Below are positions 39,223 through 46,697 of a stretch of DNA of 64,000 bases, in pieces. Source of the stretch: Fretibacter rubidus (GTDB lineage Bacteria > Pseudomonadota > Alphaproteobacteria > Caulobacterales > Maricaulaceae); assembly GCF_041429785.1 (NCBI RefSeq), contig NZ_CP163423.1, forward strand, positions 2,108,001 through 2,172,000. The letters are read 5' to 3'. The number at the start of each line of letters is the position of its first letter. The stretch's first letter is position 1. The notes beneath the pieces were generated by a model. It ran no database searches. It was given only the letters and a program-made list of their open reading frames with translations, and was not told the DNA's origin. The position numbers were made by a program, and so were the translations under genes.

Positions 39223-39810
39223 TTACCGCCTGGCAGCCGCGCGGCCGCGTTTTCCGGCGGCCTCTATCCATTTTTGGATTTTGGCGTCGCTTGCCGTTTT
39301 GACTGTACCGACTTGCAGCGTTTTGACGGGCTTAATGCCAGCAAATTTCAAGATCGTATTGACGGCTTGGTTCTTGGCGGGGCGGCCATTGACGATTTGA
39401 TCAAACCACGGCGGCGCGTCGGATGTCAGAATCACATCTGCGCTACGCCCGACCAGCAGTCTCTCCCAGAAAATCTTACCTTCGGGATAGGACATTGCAA
39501 AGCCAGGCAAAACGGCCCGGTCAATCACGCCTTTCATCTTGGCGGGCATGCCGCCCCACCAGACAGGATAAACCCAGCATAAGTGATCAGCCCACAGCAC
39601 GTTTTCACGCCACTGCTCTAGGCAAGGCTCCAGCGTTTTGCGGGAGTGGTAGCCTTCGCGTAAATCAACGTCAAAATCCATATCGGATAGGGTCATGCGC
39701 CGCACCGTTGCCCCAGCCTGCGCTGCCGCCGCGTCATAAGCATCCGCCATAGCCAGCGATAGTGAACTTTCGCGCGGATGACCGACCCATGTAAATATTT
39801 TGCTGACCAT
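39223..39810 (-). CDS. NAD(P)H-quinone reductase-like flavodoxin-fold protein
   Basis: 195 residues of the flavodoxin_2/NQO1 family (MdaB, KefF). It starts KIFTWVGHPRESSLSLAMADAY, the FMN/FAD phosphate loop. WADHLCWVYPVWWGGMPAKMKGVIDR (flavin ring loop, about residue 75) and VLPGFAM follow. The C-terminus is basic. It probably reduces quinones with NAD(P)H in the cytoplasm. Divergent from the SDR gene with 160 bases between. Confidence 0.88.
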   Translation of the reverse strand: MVSKIFTWVGHPRESSLSLAMADAYDAAAAQAGATVRRMTLSDMDFDVDLREGYHSRKTLEPCLEQWRENVLWADHLCWVYPVWWGGMPAKMKGVIDRAVLPGFAMSYPEGKIFWERLLVGRSADVILTSDAPPWFDQIVNGRPAKNQAVNTILKFAGIKPVKTLQVGTVKTASDAKIQKWIEAAGKRGRAAARR

Positions 39811-39969
39811 TGCTGTCTCCCCTTTTTGGCGTCAATGGCAAAAGCTACCGCCGCGCCGCGCAGTGACACCCGACCAAATCTAGCCGTTATAAACAAGAGG
39901 CTATGATGCATATTGGCTATACAGTGATGATGTGGTTTATTGCGGGGGATCACTACGACAGGATTGTTT

Positions 39970-40698
39970 ATGCCCCTTTTTAACACAGTCATTTTAATCA
40001 CAGGCGCGTCGCGCGGTATCGGGCAAGCCTGCCGTGCGGTCTGCGAAGCCAAAGGGGCGAAGGTCATCCCCCATGCCAGCGGCCCGTCGGATAAAACAGA
40101 TGATAACTTTATCTATGAGGACCTATCAAAGGCTGGCGCAGGCGCAAGGGTGTTTGCCTCGGCACTCGCCAAACACGGTCATATTGACGGCGTGATTAAT
40201 AATGCTGGCGTCTATCTGCCCTCCCCGCTTGATAGTGAGGGTTGGGACGATGGCTGGGCCAAGACGATGGCTGTCAATGTGCATGCGCCCGCCGATATTT
40301 GCCGCGCCGCTGTCGCGCATTTTAGGGCCCGAGGGGATGATATCGGCACAGCCAAGCGCATTATCAACATTGCAAGTCGGGCGGGGCACCGCGGCGATGG
40401 GGTTGATCATGCAGCCTATGCCGCGTCCAAAGGGGCGGTGCTGGCGATGACAAAGACATGGGCGCGGGGGCTGTCCGGTGAAGGGATTGAGTTTTACGCC
40501 ATTGCGCCTGGTTGGGTCGAAACGCGTATGGCCCCGCAAGACATAGAGAACCGCAAGCGCGCCGTCGCCGATATACCGCTCGGCCGTGTCGCCGCCCCCG
40601 AAGAAGTCGCCCATATGGCCGCCTTTCTTATGACGGGCGCCTGTCAGTCGGCAGTTGGCTCGACTGTCGATATTAACGGCGCAAGTTATGTGCGTTAG
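39970..40698 (+). CDS. short-chain dehydrogenase/reductase
   Basis: 242 residues from ATG 39970; a longer frame to 39940 is not needed. Classical SDR marks: cofactor loop LITGASRGIGQACR (about residue 8), NNAGVYLPS (about 80), catalytic Ser in NIASRAGH and YxxxK in HAAYAASKGAVLAM (about 150). PGWVETRMAPQD and SAVGSTVDINGASYVR close the fold. NAD(P)-dependent oxidoreductase, substrate unknown. Confidence 0.9.
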   Translation: MPLFNTVILITGASRGIGQACRAVCEAKGAKVIPHASGPSDKTDDNFIYEDLSKAGAGARVFASALAKHGHIDGVINNAGVYLPSPLDSEGWDDGWAKTMAVNVHAPADICRAAVAHFRARGDDIGTAKRIINIASRAGHRGDGVDHAAYAASKGAVLAMTKTWARGLSGEGIEFYAIAPGWVETRMAPQDIENRKRAVADIPLGRVAAPEEVAHMAAFLMTGACQSAVGSTVDINGASYVR

Positions 40699-40708
40699 CG
40701 CCCATTAA

Positions 40709-40748
40709 CTGTCACGGGCCCGTCATAAAGCTGCAACAAAATTGTGAC
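40709..40748 (+). promoter_or_regulatory. PHO box-like direct repeats
   Basis: Four 7-base units with exact 4-base spacers: CTGTCAC, CCGTCAT, CTGCAAC and TTGTGAC at 40709, 40720, 40731 and 40742. This is the 11-base periodicity of PhoB binding sites (consensus CTGTCAT). TAGGAA lies about 5 bases downstream as a possible -10, 23 bases before the ATG of the phosphoesterase gene. Confidence 0.65.
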
Positions 40749-40770
40749 CGAATAGGAATAAGGCGAGGGC

Positions 40771-41634
40771 ATGTCTTTAGTGCCCGACATTCCAAAAACT
40801 CTGATGGACGCAGTTGCGCATACCCCGCCCCGCCGCAGAAAATCCCGCTCAAGCCCAAAATATCGCACAATTTTTATATCCGATGTGCATCTGGGATCCA
40901 AAGGCTGCCAAGCCGATGCGCTCTGTGATTTTTTGAAACATAATACTTCCGAAACGCTATATTTAGTCGGAGATATTATTGACGGCTGGCGAATGCGTAA
41001 AAAATGGTTTTGGCCGCAAAGTCATACAAATGTGATCCGCCGTGTCCTAACGGCGGCAAAAAGAGGCACAGACGTAAATTATATCATCGGCAATCATGAT
41101 GAGTTTTTACGCGCCTTTCTTCGGTTCCGTATTAGCTTTGGCGCGATTAAAATTTCTAACCGTGCGGTGCATGTCGGGGCAGACGGTAAACGCTATTTCG
41201 TCTGTCACGGCGATATGTTTGACGGACTAATGCGCAGTGATCGTAAATGGATTATGTTTGTCGGTGACAATCTTTATAACTTTTTGCTTTGGGTCAATAC
41301 TAAGCTAAACGGCATGCGTCGGCGACTGGGTCTGCCCTATTGGTCCCTGTCAAAGGCACTGAAGTCACGCACAAAACGCGCGATGAACTTTATCCATAGT
41401 TTTGAAGAACAAGTCGCAGGATATTGCCAGCGCAAAGGTTATGACGGCGCAATCTGCGGGCATATTCATGTTGCTGAAATTCGCGATATTGACGGCATCA
41501 CATATATGAATGATGGTGACTGGGTTGAAAGTTGCACGGCCCTTGTTGAACATTTCGACGGGCGTTGGGAATTGATTCACTATGAAAGCGTCACGGACAT
41601 CGCAAAACACAATGATTTAAAAGTGCCTGCGTAA
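40771..41634 (+). CDS. metallophosphoesterase, PlcP/LpxH-like (probable phospholipase C)
   Basis: 287 residues of the COG2908 metallophosphoesterase family. Metal ligands are visible in FISDVHLGSKGC (D, H), YLVGDIIDGWRMRKKW (GD), YIIGNHDEF (GNHDE), FVCHGDMFD and ICGHIHVAEI (GHIH). Such genes are usually annotated LpxH (UDP-diacylglucosamine hydrolase). From established knowledge, alphaproteobacterial members of this group that lie behind PHO boxes are PlcP, which strips headgroups from phospholipids during phosphate starvation. The PHO-box-like repeats 23 bases upstream therefore favour PlcP. The usual companion glycosyltransferase Agt is not next to it. Confidence 0.85.
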   Translation: MSLVPDIPKTLMDAVAHTPPRRRKSRSSPKYRTIFISDVHLGSKGCQADALCDFLKHNTSETLYLVGDIIDGWRMRKKWFWPQSHTNVIRRVLTAAKRGTDVNYIIGNHDEFLRAFLRFRISFGAIKISNRAVHVGADGKRYFVCHGDMFDGLMRSDRKWIMFVGDNLYNFLLWVNTKLNGMRRRLGLPYWSLSKALKSRTKRAMNFIHSFEEQVAGYCQRKGYDGAICGHIHVAEIRDIDGITYMNDGDWVESCTALVEHFDGRWELIHYESVTDIAKHNDLKVPA

Positions 41635-41768
41635 TAACGGCCATTGTTTATCCAAAGTTTTGGATTTATGCGCGACGGCTAAATATTGCAGTATGGCCCA
41701 TTTTGTCGCAATCTGGTGGCACAGTCCCCGCGTATTCTCTCCGCAACAACATAAAATGTGATAGGTTT

Positions 41769-42191
41769 ATGACACATCGTATTATTTATTCATCAGAAGC
41801 TGCTGACAATGTCACTGACGCGGATTTTCGTATGATTGCCATGTTTTCACGCATGAACAATCGTCGTAATAATATTGCGGGACTACTGCTGCATTATGAT
41901 GGCCATATCATGCAAGTGCTGGAGGGTCCGCGTGATGCGGTCAAAGCGCTATATGCCAAAATTGACGTCGATAAGCGCCATAAAAATGTGAAGCTTTTGA
42001 TGGATGAAGGTTGCGATAAACCCATATTCTCAGAGTGGTCCATGGGATTCCGCCCAATGGAAAGTCTGGAACAAATGGATGCGTTCTTTGAGCTATCCAA
42101 AAATACGTTAGACGCCGCTATTCCCGAAGCTGCCAATGAGGACGTGCGCCGCGTTGTGGGCGATTTTGCCAAAAACGCAGGTTTGAGCTAA
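41769..42191 (+). CDS. BLUF-domain blue-light photoreceptor 1
   Basis: 140 residues from ATG 41769, essentially a single BLUF domain plus a short helical tail. The flavin-switch residues sit at the expected spacing: Tyr7 in HRIIYSS, Asn31 in MNNRRNNIAGLLL, Gln49 in IMQVLEG, and Trp90/Met92 in EWSMGF. It binds FAD and senses blue light. Short BLUF proteins act through partner proteins. No effector domain is fused; the next gene is a second BLUF protein 112 bases away. Confidence 0.93.
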   Translation: MTHRIIYSSEAADNVTDADFRMIAMFSRMNNRRNNIAGLLLHYDGHIMQVLEGPRDAVKALYAKIDVDKRHKNVKLLMDEGCDKPIFSEWSMGFRPMESLEQMDAFFELSKNTLDAAIPEAANEDVRRVVGDFAKNAGLS

Positions 42192-42303
42192 AATTACAGC
42201 AAATTATCGCCCAATATCAGTGCGCTAAACCTTTCCTTAAACCCTCTTGGGTAAACGTTGTCATGTGTGGGAACATTGGGATAATGGTAGGGAATAACCG
42301 CAC

Positions 42304-42723
42304 ATGGTGCATCAAATTATATATACGAGCGCAGGCAAACCAGAGCTGACGCCGCGGGATTTTCGCAACATTGCGATTAGAGCCAGCCAGCAAAATAATG
42401 CGCTGAACATCACGGGGATATTACTGTTTTTTGATGGCGGTATCCTGCAAGTGCTAGAGGGTGATAAAGACATTATTCAGGCGTTATATCAGAAAATTGC
42501 AGGCGATGATCGTCATACAAATCTAACGAAGTTGATTGACCGCACCGCCGATAAACGTGAATTTCCAGCCTGGTCCATGGGCTTTCGTATGGTCGAGGAT
42601 AGCGAGCAATTAGACTTCGCCTTTGATCTGACCCGGCAGAATTTTGAAAAAAATATGCCCGAGGGGGTGTCTGCTGAGGTGTCTATTCTGACTAATACTT
42701 ATGCGCGTATACAGCGCATATAG
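42304..42723 (+). CDS. BLUF-domain blue-light photoreceptor 2
   Basis: 139 residues, a paralogue of the preceding protein. BLUF switch residues are Tyr7 in HQIIYTS, Asn31/32 in QQNNALNITGILL, Gln49 in LQVLEG, and Trp90/Met92 in AWSMGF. The 100-140 tail is helical (FDLTRQNFEKNMPEGVSAEV). Divergence between the two is considerable, which suggests separate partners rather than a recent copy. The 42192-42303 gap has no clear sigma-70 box. Confidence 0.92.
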   Translation: MVHQIIYTSAGKPELTPRDFRNIAIRASQQNNALNITGILLFFDGGILQVLEGDKDIIQALYQKIAGDDRHTNLTKLIDRTADKREFPAWSMGFRMVEDSEQLDFAFDLTRQNFEKNMPEGVSAEVSILTNTYARIQRI

Positions 42724-42732
42724 GCTCCTACC

Positions 42733-43581
42733 TTAAGCCGTTGGTATAACAATTTCTCCGCGAAGATAAGTGACAGCGTGGCCAGCAATGGCAATGCGAC
42801 TGTCGTTTTCACGTGACAATGTAAGAACGCCGCCGCGCTTTGACGCTTGATAAGCGCGCAGTTTATTGACGCGTAATTCATCCATCCAATACGGCCCTAT
42901 GGCGGCATGGGCCGACCCTGTCACAGGGTCTTCGTCTATACCTTCCGCGGGTACAAAAAAGCGTGACACACAGTCATATTGAGACAAATTAGTGTCATCA
43001 TCAGGGGCCTTTGCCGTAATCCCTACCCCGTGATCGCTTAGAGGTATGATATCGCCCATATCGGGATGACATGTCGCGATATAATGCGGGTCATTCATCA
43101 CGAGATATAGATTATTTCCCGCCGTGAAGGCGTTTTGCACTCGCCCATCAAAGGGCTTTTGCATGGCTTTGCTGACTTTTACGGGCATGGCCTCTGCAAT
43201 TGGCGCGTCCAATATATAAAGCCCGTCTTTCACAATGACAGACAGTCCGCCAATTTTGGTGCGAAATGTAAAAGGCGGTTTAAGCCCGTATTCTGTGGCA
43301 AGGATATGCGCCGCAGCAATGGTTGCGTGGCCGCAGAAGTCAATCTCTAGCGTCGGTGTAAACCAGCGCAGGTCAAACCCTGTACCTTTGTTGTCGCTCT
43401 CAGTACTGCGGGCGACGATAAACACTGTTTCTGATAGATTATTTTCGGCTGCAATCTTTTGCATAACCTCACGCGGTAACCAGTCGTCCCGCTTAATGAC
43501 CGCGGCAGGATTACCCGTAAAGAGTTCGGACGCAAAAGCATCAACTTGAAACATCGCCTGTAAAGAAAAAGGCGCCGTCAC
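42733..43581 (-). CDS. PhzF family isomerase/epimerase-like protein
   Basis: 282 residues from GTG 43581; the ATG at 43554 (MFQVDAFASELFTGNPAAV) is an equally good start, because family members usually begin there. Marks: QVDAFASELFTGNPAAV, AAENNLSETVFI (catalytic Glu), DLRWFTPTLEIDFCGHATIAAAHIL and DEDPVTGSAHAAIGPYW. PhzF-like proteins are common outside phenazine producers and their substrates are mostly unknown. It sits 3 bases after the lipoprotein hydrolase gene on the same strand. Confidence 0.9.
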   Translation of the reverse strand: MTAPFSLQAMFQVDAFASELFTGNPAAVIKRDDWLPREVMQKIAAENNLSETVFIVARSTESDNKGTGFDLRWFTPTLEIDFCGHATIAAAHILATEYGLKPPFTFRTKIGGLSVIVKDGLYILDAPIAEAMPVKVSKAMQKPFDGRVQNAFTAGNNLYLVMNDPHYIATCHPDMGDIIPLSDHGVGITAKAPDDDTNLSQYDCVSRFFVPAEGIDEDPVTGSAHAAIGPYWMDELRVNKLRAYQASKRGGVLTLSRENDSRIAIAGHAVTYLRGEIVIPTA

Positions 43582-43584
43582 AGG

Positions 43585-44460
43585 TTACTCGCAGTGATTA
43601 GATTGCGATAAATCTAATCCGTCAATGAACGCGACCATGTCGGCCTTGATGCTCGCGTCGCCGTCAAAATGTTTTGAGATAACTTTGATAACATCGGTAT
43701 GATTAATATCGGCGTAAGTTTTGACAACCGCTTGTCCTCCGCGCGCATTAACTAACTCTGCGAGTTTCTGCGAATTTTGCGGATAAACGGTTTTATCATC
43801 TAAGCCGTGAACCAATAATAATGGCGGGATGCTATGCTCTGTTTGGTTCAAAGGCGCGTCTTTGCCCGTGAAACGGTCAGGGAAAATTGTGATATAGGGC
43901 TCTTCTTTTAGCGGGATAATCCCGGTCGGCGGGGCCATTCCGATCACGCCCGCTATACGCTCACACATCTTTAGACCTGCACTGTCAGCAAATTGCGGGT
44001 CCATAACGGCCATCAGCGTGTTGTAAGCGCCCGCTGAATGCCCCATCACAACCAAAGGCCTGTCAGGGTAACGATCAGCGACAAACTTAATCGCCTTTGT
44101 CGTATCAACAATCATATCTGGAAAGCGGGCCTCGGGGTAAAGACGGTAATTGGGAACAGCGACTGTGTACCCCTCTCGCGTGAAGCCTTCGGCAAAGAAT
44201 TTATAGATATCTTTTGACCCGCTGTCCCAACTGCCGCCGTGGGTATAGACCAAAATCGGCGCGTCTGTTTTGGGGTTATCGGCTTTGTAAATATCAAGCG
44301 ACTGCCGGGGCAATGCGCCGTAAGAGACGTCCGAAGCTTTTGTAAAGCTACTAGACGGGGTGATCGCATTTAAAAGGTTTACGGGCGCACAGGCCCCAAG
44401 CGCCAGCCCCGCACAGGCACTCAGGAGCAGTGTTTTAGATAAGTTTTTATAATGTTTCAT
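43585..44460 (-). CDS. alpha/beta hydrolase lipoprotein
   Basis: 291 residues from ATG 44460; the longer frame to 44574 has no signal sequence in place. The lipoprotein signal ends LALGAC (Cys about residue 21). The esterase fold has YTHGGSWDSGSKD (oxyanion HGG, about 75), nucleophile VVMGHSAGAYNT (Ser about 140), LVHGLDDKTVYP (Asp) and INHTDVI (His). It resembles carbohydrate-esterase-like BD-FAE hydrolases. Envelope-anchored; substrate unknown. Co-directional with PhzF, divergent from the S9 peptidase. Confidence 0.88.
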   Translation of the reverse strand: MKHYKNLSKTLLLSACAGLALGACAPVNLLNAITPSSSFTKASDVSYGALPRQSLDIYKADNPKTDAPILVYTHGGSWDSGSKDIYKFFAEGFTREGYTVAVPNYRLYPEARFPDMIVDTTKAIKFVADRYPDRPLVVMGHSAGAYNTLMAVMDPQFADSAGLKMCERIAGVIGMAPPTGIIPLKEEPYITIFPDRFTGKDAPLNQTEHSIPPLLLVHGLDDKTVYPQNSQKLAELVNARGGQAVVKTYADINHTDVIKVISKHFDGDASIKADMVAFIDGLDLSQSNHCE

Positions 44461-44650
44461 ATTCACCCTACGCATAGCCCCGCATATTTGTTTCCAACCT
44501 AGCCCAAATAATGGTGCGCGCCAATCACGGTTTCGCGATGCGGTGAAAGACGGACACGCGGTCTTATAACACACAATACTACGGCTTCGGCTTGATTATC
44601 ACGGCGCGCTCGTTAAACCTAAAGGTGAGTTATACGACAGGGTCCCTATA

Positions 44651-46651
44651 ATGAAGACAGTCTTTCGCGCGATTTTTATTCTCATTGTCTGGATAATCGC
44701 GGCCCCCATAGTGGCGGCGCAAACTTTGCCAGACGTTGATGACCTTTTGGGGCGCGCGGGATACGGCTCATTTGATTTATCACCCACGGGTGACTTTCTG
44801 GTCATTGCCGATCAACGCAAGAAAAACACGCATAAACTCTTGATTATGGACATGAATAACCGCGCTAATGTCAAAGCCCTTGGCGTTGGCGACGGACGCC
44901 TAAATTGGGCGCGGTGGGCCACGGATGATCGTTTGATTGTCTCTCTGACCATTACTCAAATGGTGAAACTACCGTCAAGCGGTGGGCCGCCGCGCCTCAT
45001 TCCTGGACGCATTTATACACGGCTTCTGAGCATGAATAAGGACGGCTGCGACGTGGTCGGCCTATTCAAAGACGCAGACGCGGACATACGTGAAAGCCGT
45101 AATCTCGCGACCCTCACCTCTATTTTGCCGGGTGACCCTGACCATGTCCTCATCCCCGTCGATACGGGCGTCTCCACCCTTTACCGCGTCAATATTAATG
45201 ACGGCAGCGCAACCCCCGTGGAAGAGGGCAAAGAGAACACATTCGCCTGGTCCGTAGACAGCCAAGGCCGTCCAATCGCGCGCTATGACTATACGATGGG
45301 CGGGACTTACGTCGCCGTTTACGGCCGCTTAGATAACGGAAAATGGCGGCATATGGGCAGTGTCAAAACGAGGGATTTGAACACCTTTCGCGTCATTGCG
45401 GGCACAGACCAACCCGGTGTCCTGCTGGTTTCTGCAACACCGGACGGCACAGATAAGGCGGGTGTTTATCGTTATAATATGAAAAGAAAATCCTATGACG
45501 CCGCACTGTCAGTCAATGCCAAAGTCGACCTTTACGGGACGCTCCTCGATAACGCTGGACGCTATATTGCCGCAACATATTTTGATGACCGCTTGCGTTA
45601 TGATTTTGTCGACCCCGCCATGGACGTTCATTTTTCCGCCGTCGATAAACATTTCGGCGGACGATATACTGTCCGTATTGAATCAATCAGCGAGAGCGGA
45701 AAGCGTTGGTTACTTCATGTCCAAAGCCCGCAAGAACCGGGTGCCTATTATGATTACGAGCTAATCACCGGGCGCGTGGAATTTATCACAGATACCCATC
45801 CCCGCCTTGACCGCAAAGCCTTGGGCAAATCCGAGGCCGTGTCATATGCCGCGCGGGACGGGCTCTCTATCCATGGATATTTGCACAATCCGCCAACGGG
45901 TTTTGGGGCCAATCCACCGCTTGTTGTGCTGCCACACGGCGGGCCAGAAGCGCGTGATTATTTTGATTACGACCCTATTGTTGCCTTCCTTACCTCGCGC
46001 GGATACCGTGTGTTTCAACCCAATTTCCGCGGATCTTCTGGTTACGGCAAAGCCTTTGTGGAAGCGGGTTACCGGGAATGGGGCGCGGCCATGCAGGACG
46101 ACATCACCGACGGGGTCGAGCATTTAATTAAGGCGGGCAAAGCGACGCGCGGCAACATCTGTATCATTGGGGCGAGCTACGGCGGATACGCCGCATTAAT
46201 GGGCGCGATAAGAACGCCGCAATTATTTAATTGCGCCGCATCGATTAACGGCGTCACGGATTTAATTGACATTATGGACTATGACGCCGAAAAATTTGGC
46301 AAAAAATCATATGCTTATAAAGATATACTCAAAAAGCTCGGCAAGCCAACATCGAACAAAAAAGAGCTCCAAGCCCGCTCCCCGCTCTACCGCGCGGAGG
46401 AGATTAAAATCCCGCTGCTGCTTATCCACGGTGAACGGGATAGTGTTGTTCCCATCGACCAAAGCGATGACCTCGCCACCGCCATGAAGGCCGCAGGCGG
46501 CGATGTCACCTATGTCAAAATGCCGAGCCTCACCCATAACCTGCTGCTGACCTTCTACCACAAAGACCTCACACGCGACCAATATTACGCAGGCTATGAA
46601 GCCCTGTTCGAAACCCTAGACACCTTTTTGAGTGAGCATTTGCGGCGGTGA
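44651..46651 (+). CDS. S9 family prolyl oligopeptidase-like peptidase, secreted
   Basis: 666 residues. An N-terminal signal peptide (FRAIFILIVWIIAAPIVAAQ) is followed by a beta-propeller-like domain (about 35-390; note DLSPTGDFLVIADQRKKN). The catalytic alpha/beta-hydrolase domain follows, with HGGPEARDYFDYDP, FQPNFRGSSGYG, GASYGGYAALMG (Ser about 511), LLIHGERDSVVP (Asp) and SLTHNLLL (His). It is an acylaminoacyl/dipeptidyl-peptidase-like exported enzyme. It has a paralogue at 54162-56208 with a broken frame. It is followed after 46 bases by the first of two TPR-like paralogues. Confidence 0.92.
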   Translation: MKTVFRAIFILIVWIIAAPIVAAQTLPDVDDLLGRAGYGSFDLSPTGDFLVIADQRKKNTHKLLIMDMNNRANVKALGVGDGRLNWARWATDDRLIVSLTITQMVKLPSSGGPPRLIPGRIYTRLLSMNKDGCDVVGLFKDADADIRESRNLATLTSILPGDPDHVLIPVDTGVSTLYRVNINDGSATPVEEGKENTFAWSVDSQGRPIARYDYTMGGTYVAVYGRLDNGKWRHMGSVKTRDLNTFRVIAGTDQPGVLLVSATPDGTDKAGVYRYNMKRKSYDAALSVNAKVDLYGTLLDNAGRYIAATYFDDRLRYDFVDPAMDVHFSAVDKHFGGRYTVRIESISESGKRWLLHVQSPQEPGAYYDYELITGRVEFITDTHPRLDRKALGKSEAVSYAARDGLSIHGYLHNPPTGFGANPPLVVLPHGGPEARDYFDYDPIVAFLTSRGYRVFQPNFRGSSGYGKAFVEAGYREWGAAMQDDITDGVEHLIKAGKATRGNICIIGASYGGYAALMGAIRTPQLFNCAASINGVTDLIDIMDYDAEKFGKKSYAYKDILKKLGKPTSNKKELQARSPLYRAEEIKIPLLLIHGERDSVVPIDQSDDLATAMKAAGGDVTYVKMPSLTHNLLLTFYHKDLTRDQYYAGYEALFETLDTFLSEHLRR

Positions 46652-46697
46652 TAGCGGGGCGCTTTACCCCGCGCACAACGCGTGATAGCAAAGTGGC

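Noticed and set aside
39889-39902. AAACAAGAGG, the outer arm of the palindromic repeat family
   Set aside because: Only ten bases match and neither the core nor the opposite arm follows, so it is not counted as a copy.
42192-42303. GGAAC in front of the second BLUF gene as an EcfG-type promoter
   Set aside because: The expected GTT -10 element is not at 16-17 bases from GGAAC.
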